Shown: positions 17,353 through 26,184 of the stretch, in pieces
Position numbering within the stretch: position 1 is the stretch's first letter
Layout of the letters: every line of letters starts with the position of its first letter
Assembly: GCF_003364205.1 (NCBI RefSeq)
Contig: NZ_NXLV01000008.1
Coordinates: forward strand, 1 to 64,000
Direction of reading: 5' to 3'
Length of the DNA stretch: 64,000 nt
From: Helicobacter brantae
Lineage (GTDB): Bacteria; Campylobacterota; Campylobacteria; Campylobacterales; Helicobacteraceae
The notes under the pieces: generated by a model
The model's database searches: none
The model's input: only the letters and a program-made list of their open reading frames with translations
What the model was told of the DNA's origin: nothing
Made by a program: the position numbers and the translations under genes

Positions 17353-19149
17353 ATGAAAAAAATCTTGTTTATTCTTTTGTTGCCTTTATGGATTTTCGCT
17401 CAAAGCCCTCTTGATGATTTGATTGATGAAGTGATAGAGCTCAATACCCAAAGCCAAAACCAAACCTCATCTCAAGATTTGCTTAAGCTCTCAGAGAGAA
17501 AACTTGCAATCTTTAGGAAAATTGCCACAACTCTTATCCAAACTCAGCCCTCACCCTCTCCTACCCTTGCCCATACTATTGAAGCACTGCAACTCACGAT
17601 GCAAAACGCCTCACAAGTGCAATCCCCACTTCTTCTAGCTAGAAATACTTTGGAACTTAACACTTTGCTAACCCAAAAGGCTTTTGAAGATTTTGTCGTT
17701 TTGATTCACAAAAGAAACAATGCCCTCACCACTCAAAGCCATATCAAAAGTATCATCTCCTCCACACTCCAAAAACTCAAAGACTATGATCATATCCCTA
17801 CAAAAAACCTCACAGCCAAGCAAAAAGAGGAGATTTCAAGCAAACAAGCTCAGTTTGAAATCTTTGTCGCAAGTTATGTAGAAATCCTAAGCTATCTCAA
17901 TGCCAATGCCAAGCTTCTTATCCCTCGCAGTATTTGGAGCAACTTCAACCTCCCCTCACTTCTCAATCTCATCACCAATGCCCTGCCTGAAAGCATCGCT
18001 TCTTTGGGAGTGGCAAAAACACTTTTATCTCTAAGTATTTTTATCACGCTCTTTTTCTTCCGTCAAATCATCGCTCATCTTTTGCTCAAATCACTTGGCT
18101 ATCTCTCACGCTTTCTCAAATCTCAAGAGATTCAAGATCAAATCCGACGCCATATCGCCAAACCTATCTTAATGCTTATCATCATCTCTAGTTTTGCAAT
18201 CTCTCTGACAATCCTAGCCTACCCCAAACCTGCTTCACCTGATTTTTTGATGTGGGTGAATGCTTCTTATATCATCGCTCTCTCTTGGCTTGCAATTTTG
18301 CTTTTCAAAGGCTATGGGATTGCGATTTTGGGGAGTTTGGCAGAGAAAAACAACACTTTTAGGCGAGAAGTCATCAATCTCTTGCTCAAAATCACCTATT
18401 TTCTCATCATTCTCATTGCCCTACTTATCTTACTCAAAAACTTTGGATTCAATATCTCAGCCCTCATTGCCTCCCTTGGAATCGGTGGTTTGGCTGTGGC
18501 ATTTGCTGTCAAGGATATGTTGGCCAATTTCTTTGCTTCTGTGGTTTTGCTCTTTGATAATTCATTTAATCAAGGGGATTGGATTGTGTGTGGGGATATT
18601 GAGGGAACAGTGGTTGAAATGGGACTTAGACGCACCACGATTAGGACATTTGATAATGCGATGCTTTTTGTGCCAAACTCACTCCTAGCCAATAGCTCTG
18701 TAAGAAATTGGAATCGCCGAAAAGTAGGAAGAAGAATCAAAATGCAAATTGGAGTAACTTATAGCTCTACCCCTGATCAAATCCGCTCTTGTATCAAAGA
18801 TATTTATCAAATGCTCTTAAATCATCCACAAATTGCCAAAGAAAACGATGAGCGACCCCCACTTAGCCACTATGAGCTAGATTTGAAGCAAAATATCGTC
18901 TCCCTTGATGACTTGCTAGGATATAAAAGCAATCTTTTTGTCGTGCTAGATGAGTTTGCTGATAGCTCTATCAATATTTTGGTGTATTGTTTCTCAACTA
19001 CAATCAAATGGGGAGAGTGGCTTGATGTGCGTCAAGATGTGATGCTAAAGATTATGGATATTGTAGCCTCTCATAACCTAAGCTTTGCATTCCCAAGCCA
19101 AAGCGTTTATATCGAGGAGATGCCTAAAGTATCTCTCCTCCAATCTTAA
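17353..19149 (+). CDS. Large MscS-family mechanosensitive channel
   Basis: A membrane channel releasing solutes on hypo-osmotic shock. The 598 residues start with a signal peptide (about 1-17), followed by a helical periplasmic domain (20-190), several membrane helices (about 215-395) and the MscS core. The pore helix is seen in ASLGIGGLAVAFAVKDMLAN (about 370-390), then the beta domain DNSFNQGDWI and GTVVEMGLRRTTIRTFD. Similar long MscS proteins exist in H. pylori. The start has AGGAGAG upstream. Its end overlaps the convergent CiaB-like gene by 26 bp. Confidence 0.92.
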   Translation: MKKILFILLLPLWIFAQSPLDDLIDEVIELNTQSQNQTSSQDLLKLSERKLAIFRKIATTLIQTQPSPSPTLAHTIEALQLTMQNASQVQSPLLLARNTLELNTLLTQKAFEDFVVLIHKRNNALTTQSHIKSIISSTLQKLKDYDHIPTKNLTAKQKEEISSKQAQFEIFVASYVEILSYLNANAKLLIPRSIWSNFNLPSLLNLITNALPESIASLGVAKTLLSLSIFITLFFFRQIIAHLLLKSLGYLSRFLKSQEIQDQIRRHIAKPILMLIIISSFAISLTILAYPKPASPDFLMWVNASYIIALSWLAILLFKGYGIAILGSLAEKNNTFRREVINLLLKITYFLIILIALLILLKNFGFNISALIASLGIGGLAVAFAVKDMLANFFASVVLLFDNSFNQGDWIVCGDIEGTVVEMGLRRTTIRTFDNAMLFVPNSLLANSSVRNWNRRKVGRRIKMQIGVTYSSTPDQIRSCIKDIYQMLLNHPQIAKENDERPPLSHYELDLKQNIVSLDDLLGYKSNLFVVLDEFADSSINILVYCFSTTIKWGEWLDVRQDVMLKIMDIVASHNLSFAFPSQSVYIEEMPKVSLLQS

Positions 19150-20854
19150 GATAACGCTCATAATAATACTCCACAAACTCCCTAGCTCCTCTTTGGAGTG
19201 GGAGATAAACCCCCTCTTTTTTCTCTACAAATTCAGACAAAAACTCCCCTGATTCTCTATGCTCCACATAGTGCATAAGCAATCTCTCATATACCCCCAA
19301 ATACCACTCCACATACTCCTCGCTCTTGCTCCAATCCACCTCCAAGCCCCCACCCTCAAAGCTCAATATCCCACTCTCAAATGCCCCACTCAAATGCAAT
19401 AACCCCTCACAATAATAAGGCAACACCTCCTCCACCCTCTGATAAGAGATGAGTTTGATAGAGCGATGCAAGTGATCGATGAGCAAATCCCTACTTCTCC
19501 CACCCTTATAAAAATGTCTCACTAGCCCCCCACAAGTGGCTTTGAACTCTTCAAGATTTTTATACTCTCCCCCCTCATTCATCAACCCCTCACTTCTCTC
19601 ATCTACCCACAAAATATGCCCATACTCGTGTCCATTGGTGCTGAGATGATACACCTCTCTCCACCTCTCCTCACTCTCTAAAATCTCACGATAAGAGAAT
19701 AAAAATTCACTAGGAAAGATCTCAACCTCAAGCTTGGTTTGAGGTTTGGCACGAAGAGAGTGCAAAATCCTATGGGTGTAGGCAAAGATTTTTTTCTTCT
19801 CTATGCTCTCATCATTGGGAATCACTTGGGCTGAAAAAAGCCCATTATTGAGTGAGCCATAAAAGCACAAAGGCATACAATCAAAAAATAGCGTTCCTTT
19901 GATTTTCTCCCCATTGCTAAAAGTAATGCCAAGCTTATGGGTAAAATGCTTTTGCATCTCTATCATTCCCTCTTGCAACTCTGCTCTATGGCTTGCATAA
20001 GGGTTGCTTAGTCGGATATCCCACTCAGGGGCGACACTATGGCGATAAATATCCTCATAGTATTCAAAAGGATGAGCGATTTGAATAGGAGTTTTTATCT
20101 CACTCCACGCTCTATCCACTTCTCTCCACGCCTCAATCAATCCCTCACGCTCTTGATAAGCTAGGGCATTATAGAGGGCTTGAAAATATGTGCAAAACAC
20201 CCCACTCTCCCCCTCCTCACTCTTTTGCAACTCCTCTATAAGCTCTTTTATACTAGAGAGAATTAGCCCAATCTCTTGAGGAAAGGCTTTGGCATAGGGA
20301 TAAAACACTGCCCTCTCCCCCTCAAACCTCACCACCGAATAGCTCCTCTCTCCCCACGCCTCACCCCTAGCTTTATCAATGCTCTCCCTCATCTCCCTCT
20401 CACAACCCCTTTTTGCTATCTCAATATTGCTCCCCTCTATCAGATCCTCATTCCATTTGATAAACCACGCATTAAACCCTAGTCCGATTTTGTGAGAGTG
20501 AGATAAAAGTGTGCGATAAAGTGGGGTAAGCAAGGCATTATCTTCAATATAGCCTATAATCCTCTCAAAGACTTTAGAATAAAACTCGCTCACCTCTTTT
20601 ATCATCAAGGTTTTGCTCTCCTTGAGATTGTTGCCCTTTTTTTTGAGGATTTGCAAAATCGGCTCTTCTTTGAGGGCAATCACCCTTTCACAAAGTGCAT
20701 AATCCACCTTTTTGTCTCTCTCTAATCCTAGCTTCTCTCTCAAAGTCTTGATAATCTCTACATCTTCCTCCCCCTCTAGCACCTTATAAATCTCATTGAC
20801 TTCAGAGTATTGCTTATTTGCAAAATCCCAAATCTTTTTTAAATCTTCTTGCAT
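19124..20854 (-). CDS. ciaB: CiaB-like protein with zincin motif
   Basis: A 576-residue cytoplasmic-looking protein without signal peptide. Overall length and N-terminus resemble the Campylobacter invasion antigen B family, which I recall as about 600 residues and present in several helicobacters; this was not checked by search. It contains HEYGH at residues 409-413, an HExxH zinc-binding signature, with acidic residues EE at 435-436 in LEEFKATCGGL placed like the third ligand of gluzincins such as dipeptidyl peptidase III. This suggests an intracellular metallopeptidase, an inference. ACAAGGAGAGAG precedes the start and is part of a 24-bp exact repeat also found at the start of the MazF-like gene at 21383. 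Confidence 0.65.
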   Translation of the reverse strand: MQEDLKKIWDFANKQYSEVNEIYKVLEGEEDVEIIKTLREKLGLERDKKVDYALCERVIALKEEPILQILKKKGNNLKESKTLMIKEVSEFYSKVFERIIGYIEDNALLTPLYRTLLSHSHKIGLGFNAWFIKWNEDLIEGSNIEIAKRGCEREMRESIDKARGEAWGERSYSVVRFEGERAVFYPYAKAFPQEIGLILSSIKELIEELQKSEEGESGVFCTYFQALYNALAYQEREGLIEAWREVDRAWSEIKTPIQIAHPFEYYEDIYRHSVAPEWDIRLSNPYASHRAELQEGMIEMQKHFTHKLGITFSNGEKIKGTLFFDCMPLCFYGSLNNGLFSAQVIPNDESIEKKKIFAYTHRILHSLRAKPQTKLEVEIFPSEFLFSYREILESEERWREVYHLSTNGHEYGHILWVDERSEGLMNEGGEYKNLEEFKATCGGLVRHFYKGGRSRDLLIDHLHRSIKLISYQRVEEVLPYYCEGLLHLSGAFESGILSFEGGGLEVDWSKSEEYVEWYLGVYERLLMHYVEHRESGEFLSEFVEKKEGVYLPLQRGAREFVEYYYERYLKIGGEIL

Positions 20855-20867
20855 TCTCTCTCCTTGT
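20844..20867 (-). repeat. 24-bp exact repeat, copy 1 (gene-start block)
   Basis: Covers the ribosome site and first codons of the CiaB-like gene. It is identical to 21373-21396 at the start of the broken MazF-like gene. Confidence 0.8.
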
Positions 20868-20892
20868 GTTTTGTAATCATAGGTTTTTAGGT

Positions 20893-20898
20893 TATAAT
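20893..20898 (+). promoter_or_regulatory. Candidate -10 box of small RNA, copy 1
   Basis: Perfect TATAAT, beginning exactly 30 nt before the conserved AGATTGG core. The same box and spacing occur at 35044-35049. A start near 20905 is expected. Confidence 0.5.
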
Positions 20899-20904
20899 GC
20901 CTTC

Positions 20905-20981
20905 ATAATCCTCTCTTGCAAAAGATTGGAATCTGGCTTACACTCTTGTGTGAGTTTCCCCGTCTTAGTGCGGGGTTATTA
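20905..20981 (+). ncRNA. Candidate structured small RNA, copy 1, convergent to MazF-like gene
   Basis: The conserved core AGATTGGAATCTGGCT lies at 20923-20938. Three potential hairpins are seen: TCTT/AAGA (20914-20925, loop GCAA), ACAC/GTGT (20940-20951) and CCCCG/CGGGG (20958-20975). The element ends in TTATTA, whose last TTA is the complement of the toxin-gene stop. The second copy at 35056-35137 keeps the core, box spacing and all three stems with altered stem bases. No U-run follows the last stem, so the 3' end is uncertain. Alternatively it is a 3' end structure of the toxin mRNA read from the other strand. Confidence 0.5.
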
Positions 20982-21383
20982 CACTTCAATAATTTTCTTG
21001 GCAATCCTCTCTTTTATGGTTTTTAAATTCTCTTGAGATATACTGCATTTGTATTGATATACTCTTCTTTTGTCAAAAGATTTGACTTGTGCCAAAAGTG
21101 CAACTTGAATCTCTTTTTGATTATCTTTGAATTTATAAAACATAAAGCCTGTTTTGTTTTTTGTCTTGCTTGAGAGTGGCACGCCCATAAACATTCCATT
21201 GGGCAAAACATTGAGAACCAAAACAGGACGAGCAAATCTCTCTCCCTTGCCATAAACCTCACTTCCCACATTAAACCCCACATAGCACTAATATTTTTTT
21301 CCTATTGTTATTTTTTTGTCCTTTTCTCTTGTACTTACTTCTTTTTTGACTTTATTCCATTGATCAAATCTCTCTTCTTGCAT
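20979..21383 (-). pseudogene. MazF/PemK-like toxin, broken by an amber codon
   Basis: A paralogue of the intact gene at 35135-35536. Translation from ATG 21383 (AAGGAG upstream) gives MQEERFDQWNKVKKEV and continues in frame to a TAG at 21288-21290, exactly where the intact copy has Trp (IYWCNVG there, KKY-stop-CYVG here). The rest of the frame is clean to 20979, including RPVLVLNVLPNG and VPLSS. A GTG at 21279-21281 could still start a shortened protein lacking the first strand. Family members are mRNA interferases of type II toxin-antitoxin systems, or solitary relatives. No antitoxin gene is seen; the upstream neighbour is a helicase 14 bp away. Confidence 0.8.
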
Positions 21384-21396
21384 TCTCTCTCCTTGT
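21373..21396 (-). repeat. 24-bp exact repeat, copy 2 (gene-start block)
   Basis: Identical to 20844-20867. It includes AAGGAG and the first codons (Met-Gln-Glu) of the MazF-like pseudogene. Confidence 0.8.
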
Positions 21397-21397
21397 C

Positions 21398-23011
21398 TTA
21401 AAGCGGTTTCTTCCACTCTTTTGCTTCTCTTAGAATCGCACTCAAAAATTGATCGCCCTCTCTCATCCAATACCCATAATCACATACAATAAAAAGTCGT
21501 TTTTTTACCCTTGAGATAGCGACATTGAGGGCTTTGAGGGCTTGGGGGTTGTGAGAATCTGTAAGATGATAGTGCAAAAGCACAGGAGAGAAAATCACAT
21601 TCTCAAACTCCTGCCCTTGTGAGCCGTGAATTGTAAAAACCCTATCATAAGGGATTCCATTATAAATCATATCTTTTCGCTGTTGCACAAAAGGAGTAAT
21701 TACCCCCCAATCACTTAACCCCTCAATGATTTTCTTCACTCCCACAATCTCTGCAAGATTGTTATTACTCTTTGGCTCTCCTCTAATGTGTGAGGTATCA
21801 AAACTAGAGCAATCAAGATAATAAATCTCACTTCTCTCCTCCCTCCCCCTTAGTCCATTGTGATAAATGTAGTGATTGAGGATTGAGGCAAGGTTATTGC
21901 CATAGCGATGAGTGTGTCTAAGTGTGGCTAGTTTTGTAACTTCAAAATCAAGCTTCCCCTCCAAAGCCTTGCCTTGCAAAAAATGCTCTAAAAACAACGC
22001 TGAGAGATTCCAAAGTTTGCCTTCTGGGTGGATTTGCAAATCTTTGGGCTTCATCTCACACACAGGCATAAGCTGTTTGTGATCGCCTAGCAAAGTCAGA
22101 GGCGTATCCATCACACACAACGCACACACTTTCACCAAAGGAGCAAACGCACATTCATCTAAAAAACAATGATCAAAGCTCACCCCTAGCTCTTTGTAGC
22201 GTTTGATAAACCCATCTAGTGTCATTGCCAAGACTTGAGCTTCTTTGATTCTCTCTCTTGGATTTGAGAAATTAAAAAGATTGCTTTCCCTATTTTTCAC
22301 ACTCTCACAAATCTCAGGGTAGATTTGAGAAAACTCTAGTGTAGGCACTCCCAAACGCAAAATAAGACTTCTATCAAGGTGCAATTCATCAAGTTTGGCT
22401 ATCAAAGTCTTAAGGGCTTGTTCTAATGCATTATTTGTAGGGGCTAAGAGTGCGATTTTTTTGCCTTGTTTTAAGAGGTGCAAAATCGCTTGGAAAAGCA
22501 CTCTTTGGGTTTTCCCACTCCCTGGTGCTCCCCAAATATACACAAGAGGATGAGAAAAAATGGTTTGAATGGCTCTGTATTGCTCCTCACTTAGCTCATC
22601 TCTCAAAATCCCCTCCTCACTCAAAGGCAGGGGAGAGGCAGAAGGTAGGGCGATTTTTTGCTCATTGAAAAAAACTTCTACATTTTTGACCAAAAATTTC
22701 AAATCACTCACGAGTCTAAAGGGTTTGTTTTTGGGATTGAGTGAAGCGTTTTTGAAATAGAGTTGCAAAACTAGATTTTTCTCATCATAAGAGCTTACAC
22801 TAATCTCTTCTTCTTCACCTATGGCATACTCTTTGTCTTCTAAGAAAAATACAAGATTATCTGTGCTAAAAAGCTTTTGGTTTAGAGCTAGGGTGAGCTG
22901 ATGATCCTCAAAGGCATAGGAGAGGATTTTTATCTCCTCCACACCTAAGCCATTTTGCTCCAAATACTCAAAATAGGTTTGAGCAGATTGTATAAGTGTT
23001 TCTTCTACCAA
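21398..23011 (-). CDS. Superfamily 1 helicase (Upf1/IGHMBP2-like)
   Basis: A 537-residue ATP-dependent nucleic-acid helicase. Motifs appear in order: Q-type and Walker A YIWGAPGSGKTQRVL (about residues 158-172), motif Ia LLAPTNNALEQALK, Walker B FLDECAFA, motif III TLLGDHKQLMPV, and motifs V-VI FTIHGSQGQEFENVI and ALNVAISRVKKRLFIV. The layout fits SF1B enzymes. It starts at TTG, overlapping the stop of the upstream outer-membrane protein gene by 7 bp, so it is translationally coupled. The biological role (RNA or DNA, repair or decay) is not evident. Confidence 0.87.
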   Translation of the reverse strand: MVEETLIQSAQTYFEYLEQNGLGVEEIKILSYAFEDHQLTLALNQKLFSTDNLVFFLEDKEYAIGEEEEISVSSYDEKNLVLQLYFKNASLNPKNKPFRLVSDLKFLVKNVEVFFNEQKIALPSASPLPLSEEGILRDELSEEQYRAIQTIFSHPLVYIWGAPGSGKTQRVLFQAILHLLKQGKKIALLAPTNNALEQALKTLIAKLDELHLDRSLILRLGVPTLEFSQIYPEICESVKNRESNLFNFSNPRERIKEAQVLAMTLDGFIKRYKELGVSFDHCFLDECAFAPLVKVCALCVMDTPLTLLGDHKQLMPVCEMKPKDLQIHPEGKLWNLSALFLEHFLQGKALEGKLDFEVTKLATLRHTHRYGNNLASILNHYIYHNGLRGREERSEIYYLDCSSFDTSHIRGEPKSNNNLAEIVGVKKIIEGLSDWGVITPFVQQRKDMIYNGIPYDRVFTIHGSQGQEFENVIFSPVLLHYHLTDSHNPQALKALNVAISRVKKRLFIVCDYGYWMREGDQFLSAILREAKEWKKPL

Positions 23012-23622
23012 ATATATACTTTATATCCCACAGAGATTTGAGGGCCTGCAAAGACTTGATGAACTGAGCTAAAGCCCTCTTTTTGGGTAGGGATAGCAAG
23101 AGGTGAGATAGGAGAGCGATACATAATCTCAAAGCGATGAATATCCCCTACAACCACACTTCCCCCCACTCTCCAATACGCCCCATAAGTCTCACTTTTG
23201 AGCTGATAGCCTTGAGTGTATTTGTCTGAAACCAAAAATCTCATTCCATACTCAAATCCCCCAAAAATCCCTAGATTCATATCCCCACCCTTATAAAAAT
23301 CCACTAGCAAATCCAAAGCTCCAAAAAGTGAGAAAGCTCCCGTAGCCTCTCCCCCCATATCAGCTCCCCCCAATCCAAACTCTCCCAATGCTCTACCCCC
23401 CACAAACTCTCCCCCATCCCAAAACTGCTCTACTCCCCCACTGAAAGACACCATATAGCTCTTCCCCTCTAGGGATACAGGGGTGGAGGTATTGCCTGAT
23501 TCCATAGTTTTGACCTCAAAAGTAGGGAATCCAAAATCAAGTGAAGCACCGATGAAATATTTAGGATCTCCTCCCCACACACTACAACAAAGCACTGCCA
23601 AAGCTAGGGCGAGTTTTTTCAT
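23005..23622 (-). CDS. Outer-membrane beta-barrel protein, Helicobacter family
   Basis: A 205-residue protein with a signal peptide (residues 1-17, ending SVWG) and alternating strands rich in Gly and aromatics. It ends SVGYKVYIW, with an aromatic last residue as expected for barrel insertion. DFYKGGDMNLGIFGGFEYG resembles the DFVKNGDN-x-FGM segment of the proteins at 34298-34916 and 55604-56311, so the three appear to be distant paralogues. It lies 2 bp after menG/ubiE. Function is unknown (porin or adhesin). Confidence 0.75.
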   Translation of the reverse strand: MKKLALALAVLCCSVWGGDPKYFIGASLDFGFPTFEVKTMESGNTSTPVSLEGKSYMVSFSGGVEQFWDGGEFVGGRALGEFGLGGADMGGEATGAFSLFGALDLLVDFYKGGDMNLGIFGGFEYGMRFLVSDKYTQGYQLKSETYGAYWRVGGSVVVGDIHRFEIMYRSPISPLAIPTQKEGFSSVHQVFAGPQISVGYKVYIW

Positions 23623-23624
23623 TT

Positions 23625-24323
23625 TTACTCCTTAGTTGCAAGAAACAAAGTCGAGAGCTTAGCACTATAACTCTTGCTCCACACATTCACAAATCCCACC
23701 TTCTCCAACTCCTCTCTTAGCTCTTGGGTTGAGGCAAAAGCTTCAATGGAGTTAGGGAGGTATTGATAGGCTTTGAGGTTTTTAGAAATCAATCCCCCAA
23801 TAAGAGGCAAAATCTTTTGAGTATAAAACTTTGCTCCTTTTTCAAAAAGGCTAGGAGAGGGGTTATGAGTAAATTCCAAAATCAGCAAAACCCCTCCCTT
23901 TTTTAGCACACGATAAAACTCTTTGAGTGCGTCTTGATACCCACACACATTTCTTAATCCATACGCAATGGAAACAATATCCACACTCTCACTCTTTAGA
24001 GGAATCTCTTGGGCTTGGGCTTGGATAAAAGTGGTGTTTGAGAGCTTTTTTTTGGCAACCTCTAGCATCTGCTCTGAAGGATCAATCCCTACAAACTCAC
24101 ACCCTCTCCCCAAAGCATTTTGCCAATGAAGGATCATATCCCCTGTCCCACACGCAATATCTGCCACCCTCAATCCCTCACTTCTCCCTAGTCGCTCTAG
24201 GCTCTTAGCACACCCCTCTTTTCTCCATTTCACATCAACCCCAAAGCTCAGCACTCGATTGGCTAGATCATAGCTTGAAGCAATATCATCAAACATTTCT
24301 ACAATTTGTTTTTGCTTATCCAT
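23625..24323 (-). CDS. ubiE: Demethylmenaquinone methyltransferase MenG/UbiE
   Basis: SAM-dependent C-methylase of the last step of menaquinone synthesis. The 232 residues show the family start [18 protein letters not shown], the SAM motif [11 protein letters not shown] (about residues 54-64), [15 protein letters not shown], and the UbiE signatures YGLRNV and VLLILEFT. Epsilonproteobacteria use menaquinone for respiration, here feeding the bc1 complex at the right end of the window. It overlaps argH by 8 bp. Confidence 0.93.
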   Translation of the reverse strand: MDKQKQIVEMFDDIASSYDLANRVLSFGVDVKWRKEGCAKSLERLGRSEGLRVADIACGTGDMILHWQNALGRGCEFVGIDPSEQMLEVAKKKLSNTTFIQAQAQEIPLKSESVDIVSIAYGLRNVCGYQDALKEFYRVLKKGGVLLILEFTHNPSPSLFEKGAKFYTQKILPLIGGLISKNLKAYQYLPNSIEAFASTQELREELEKVGFVNVWSKSYSAKLSTLFLATKE

Positions 24324-25707
24324 TTTTCACTCCATTTAGCCACGCTTTGAGCGTGCTGATTTGGGCTTTGGTTTGATTCTCTGAAGTGCCACCATAAGAA
24401 TCTCTTGCATTCATTGAAGCCTTCAAATCTAGCACACTCTTTACCCCCTCTCCTATCCTCTCATCAATCCCTCTAATCTCACCCTCTTCTAACTCACTGA
24501 TATCTACCCCTCTGCCTTCTGCATAAGCCACGACTTTGCCTGTGATATGATGAGCTTCACGGAAAGGCACATTGCACTTTTGCACCAAAAAATCTGCTAA
24601 ATCTGTGGCTGTGAGGTGTCCGACTTTTGCCATTTTTTCCATTTTTTGAGTGTGGAAAGTAAGGGTTTGAAGAGCCTTGTCTAGTATCTCAAGACTGATT
24701 AGAGCCGTTTTGACACTATCAAACACACCTTCTTTATCCTCTTGCGTATCTTTATTATAAGCTAGAGGTAGTCCTTTCATCACCACCAAAAGAGAGATGA
24801 GATTACCATAAGCCCTCCCACTCTTTCCTCTCAAAAGTTCAGCCACATCGGGGTTTTTTTTCTGAGGCATTATGGAGCTTCCTGTGGAGTATTCATCACT
24901 AAAGCTAATATATCCAAACTCATAACTGCTCCATAGCACTAGCTCTTCGGCTATGCGTGAGATATGCATCATAATCATTGAGATTTCATAGAGCAAATCA
25001 AGTGCAAAATCCCTATCACTCACAGAATCCATCGCATTGAGTGTGGGGGAGCTAAATCCCAAAGATCTAGAAGTCATCTCTCTACTTGTCGCATAAGGCA
25101 CACCTGCTAATGCTCCACTTCCTAGAGGGCAGAGATTGTTTCGCTTATAGCTCTCACTCATTCTCTCATAATCTCTCACTAGCCCCATACACCACGCCAC
25201 AAGATGAAATCCTAGATTGATAGGTTGAGCGTGTTGAAGATGTGTCATTCCTGCTAGAAGGGTTTGAGTGTGGTTTGAGGCAATATTTAAAAGTGTGTCT
25301 ATCACATTTAAGAGTAAAGAGCGGATTTCTTGATTGCTTTGCAAGACATAAAGTCTGAAATCAAGTGCGACTTGATCGTTTCGGCTTCTTGCAGTGTGGA
25401 GCTTTTTCCCTGCTTCTCCGATTTTTTGAGTCAATGCCCCCTCAATACTCATATGAATATCCTCATCACTGAGCTTGAAGATAAATTCCCCTCTCTCTAT
25501 CTCCCCCTCTATCTCTTCTAGCCCTCTAAGGATACTCTCATACTCACTTTGAGTGAGAATCTTACAAGAGCAAAGCATTTGAGCGTGGGCTTTTGAGCCT
25601 TGAATATCTTGCTTCCATAACTCCTTGTCAAAAGAAATAGAAGCATTAAACTCATCTAAGAGTGCATTGCTATCTTTGCTAAATCGCCCCGCCCAAAGCT
25701 TTGCCAT
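24316..25707 (-). CDS. argH: Argininosuccinate lyase
   Basis: Splits argininosuccinate into arginine and fumarate, the last step of arginine synthesis. The 463 residues match the family from [21 protein letters not shown] through [17 protein letters not shown] to the catalytic loop [12 protein letters not shown] (about residues 280-291). Together with argC in this window it implies arginine prototrophy, unlike H. pylori. It is directly adjacent to hemJ and the menG/ubiE gene on the same strand. Confidence 0.96.
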   Translation of the reverse strand: MAKLWAGRFSKDSNALLDEFNASISFDKELWKQDIQGSKAHAQMLCSCKILTQSEYESILRGLEEIEGEIERGEFIFKLSDEDIHMSIEGALTQKIGEAGKKLHTARSRNDQVALDFRLYVLQSNQEIRSLLLNVIDTLLNIASNHTQTLLAGMTHLQHAQPINLGFHLVAWCMGLVRDYERMSESYKRNNLCPLGSGALAGVPYATSREMTSRSLGFSSPTLNAMDSVSDRDFALDLLYEISMIMMHISRIAEELVLWSSYEFGYISFSDEYSTGSSIMPQKKNPDVAELLRGKSGRAYGNLISLLVVMKGLPLAYNKDTQEDKEGVFDSVKTALISLEILDKALQTLTFHTQKMEKMAKVGHLTATDLADFLVQKCNVPFREAHHITGKVVAYAEGRGVDISELEEGEIRGIDERIGEGVKSVLDLKASMNARDSYGGTSENQTKAQISTLKAWLNGVKNG

Positions 25708-26160
25708 TTATTTCACCCACAAACTTGGTTGCAAAATCACCAAAATCACAATAGCAATAAGGATAAGCGTTGGCACTTCATTAAAAACCCTAAAGAATTT
25801 CCCACTTCTTTTGCAAGTGCCTCTCTCAAAGCTTTTCATATAATGCCCACACAATAGATGATAGCCCACAAGTGCGATAATCAAAGTGAGTTTAAGATGA
25901 AGCCAAGCTGAAGTTTTCATATATTGCCCTCCACCAAGCACGACAATCAAAGCAAATCCACTAACCAAAGTTGCAATCATTGCAGGCCAACCGATGAAAT
26001 AATACAGCTTACTCTCTTGAATCTTCACAACCTCTGTAAAGCCCTCATTCTCAATATGCTCAGCGTGATAGACAAACAATCTAGGGATATAAAATAGCAT
26101 TGCCATCCACGAAGTAAAGGCTAAAATATGCAAGATTTTGAGCCACTCATAAGTTTCCAT
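25708..26160 (-). CDS. hemJ: HemJ-type protoporphyrinogen IX oxidase
   Basis: A 150-residue membrane protein with four helices that oxidises protoporphyrinogen IX in haem synthesis. Family features are the N-terminal EWLKILHILAFTSWMAMLFYIPRLFVYH (conserved His12 and Arg/His pairs; shown as EWLKILHILAFTSW and FYIPRLFVYH), and the Lys/Trp pair AWLHLKLTLI. The C-terminus has NEVPTLILIAIVILVI. This is the usual protoporphyrinogen oxidase of epsilonproteobacteria. It fits the local need for haem (b and c cytochromes at 32-34 kb and 62-64 kb). Confidence 0.9.
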   Translation of the reverse strand: METYEWLKILHILAFTSWMAMLFYIPRLFVYHAEHIENEGFTEVVKIQESKLYYFIGWPAMIATLVSGFALIVVLGGGQYMKTSAWLHLKLTLIIALVGYHLLCGHYMKSFERGTCKRSGKFFRVFNEVPTLILIAIVILVILQPSLWVK

Positions 26161-26184
26161 TTTCTACCTCCAAAAAACTATATT

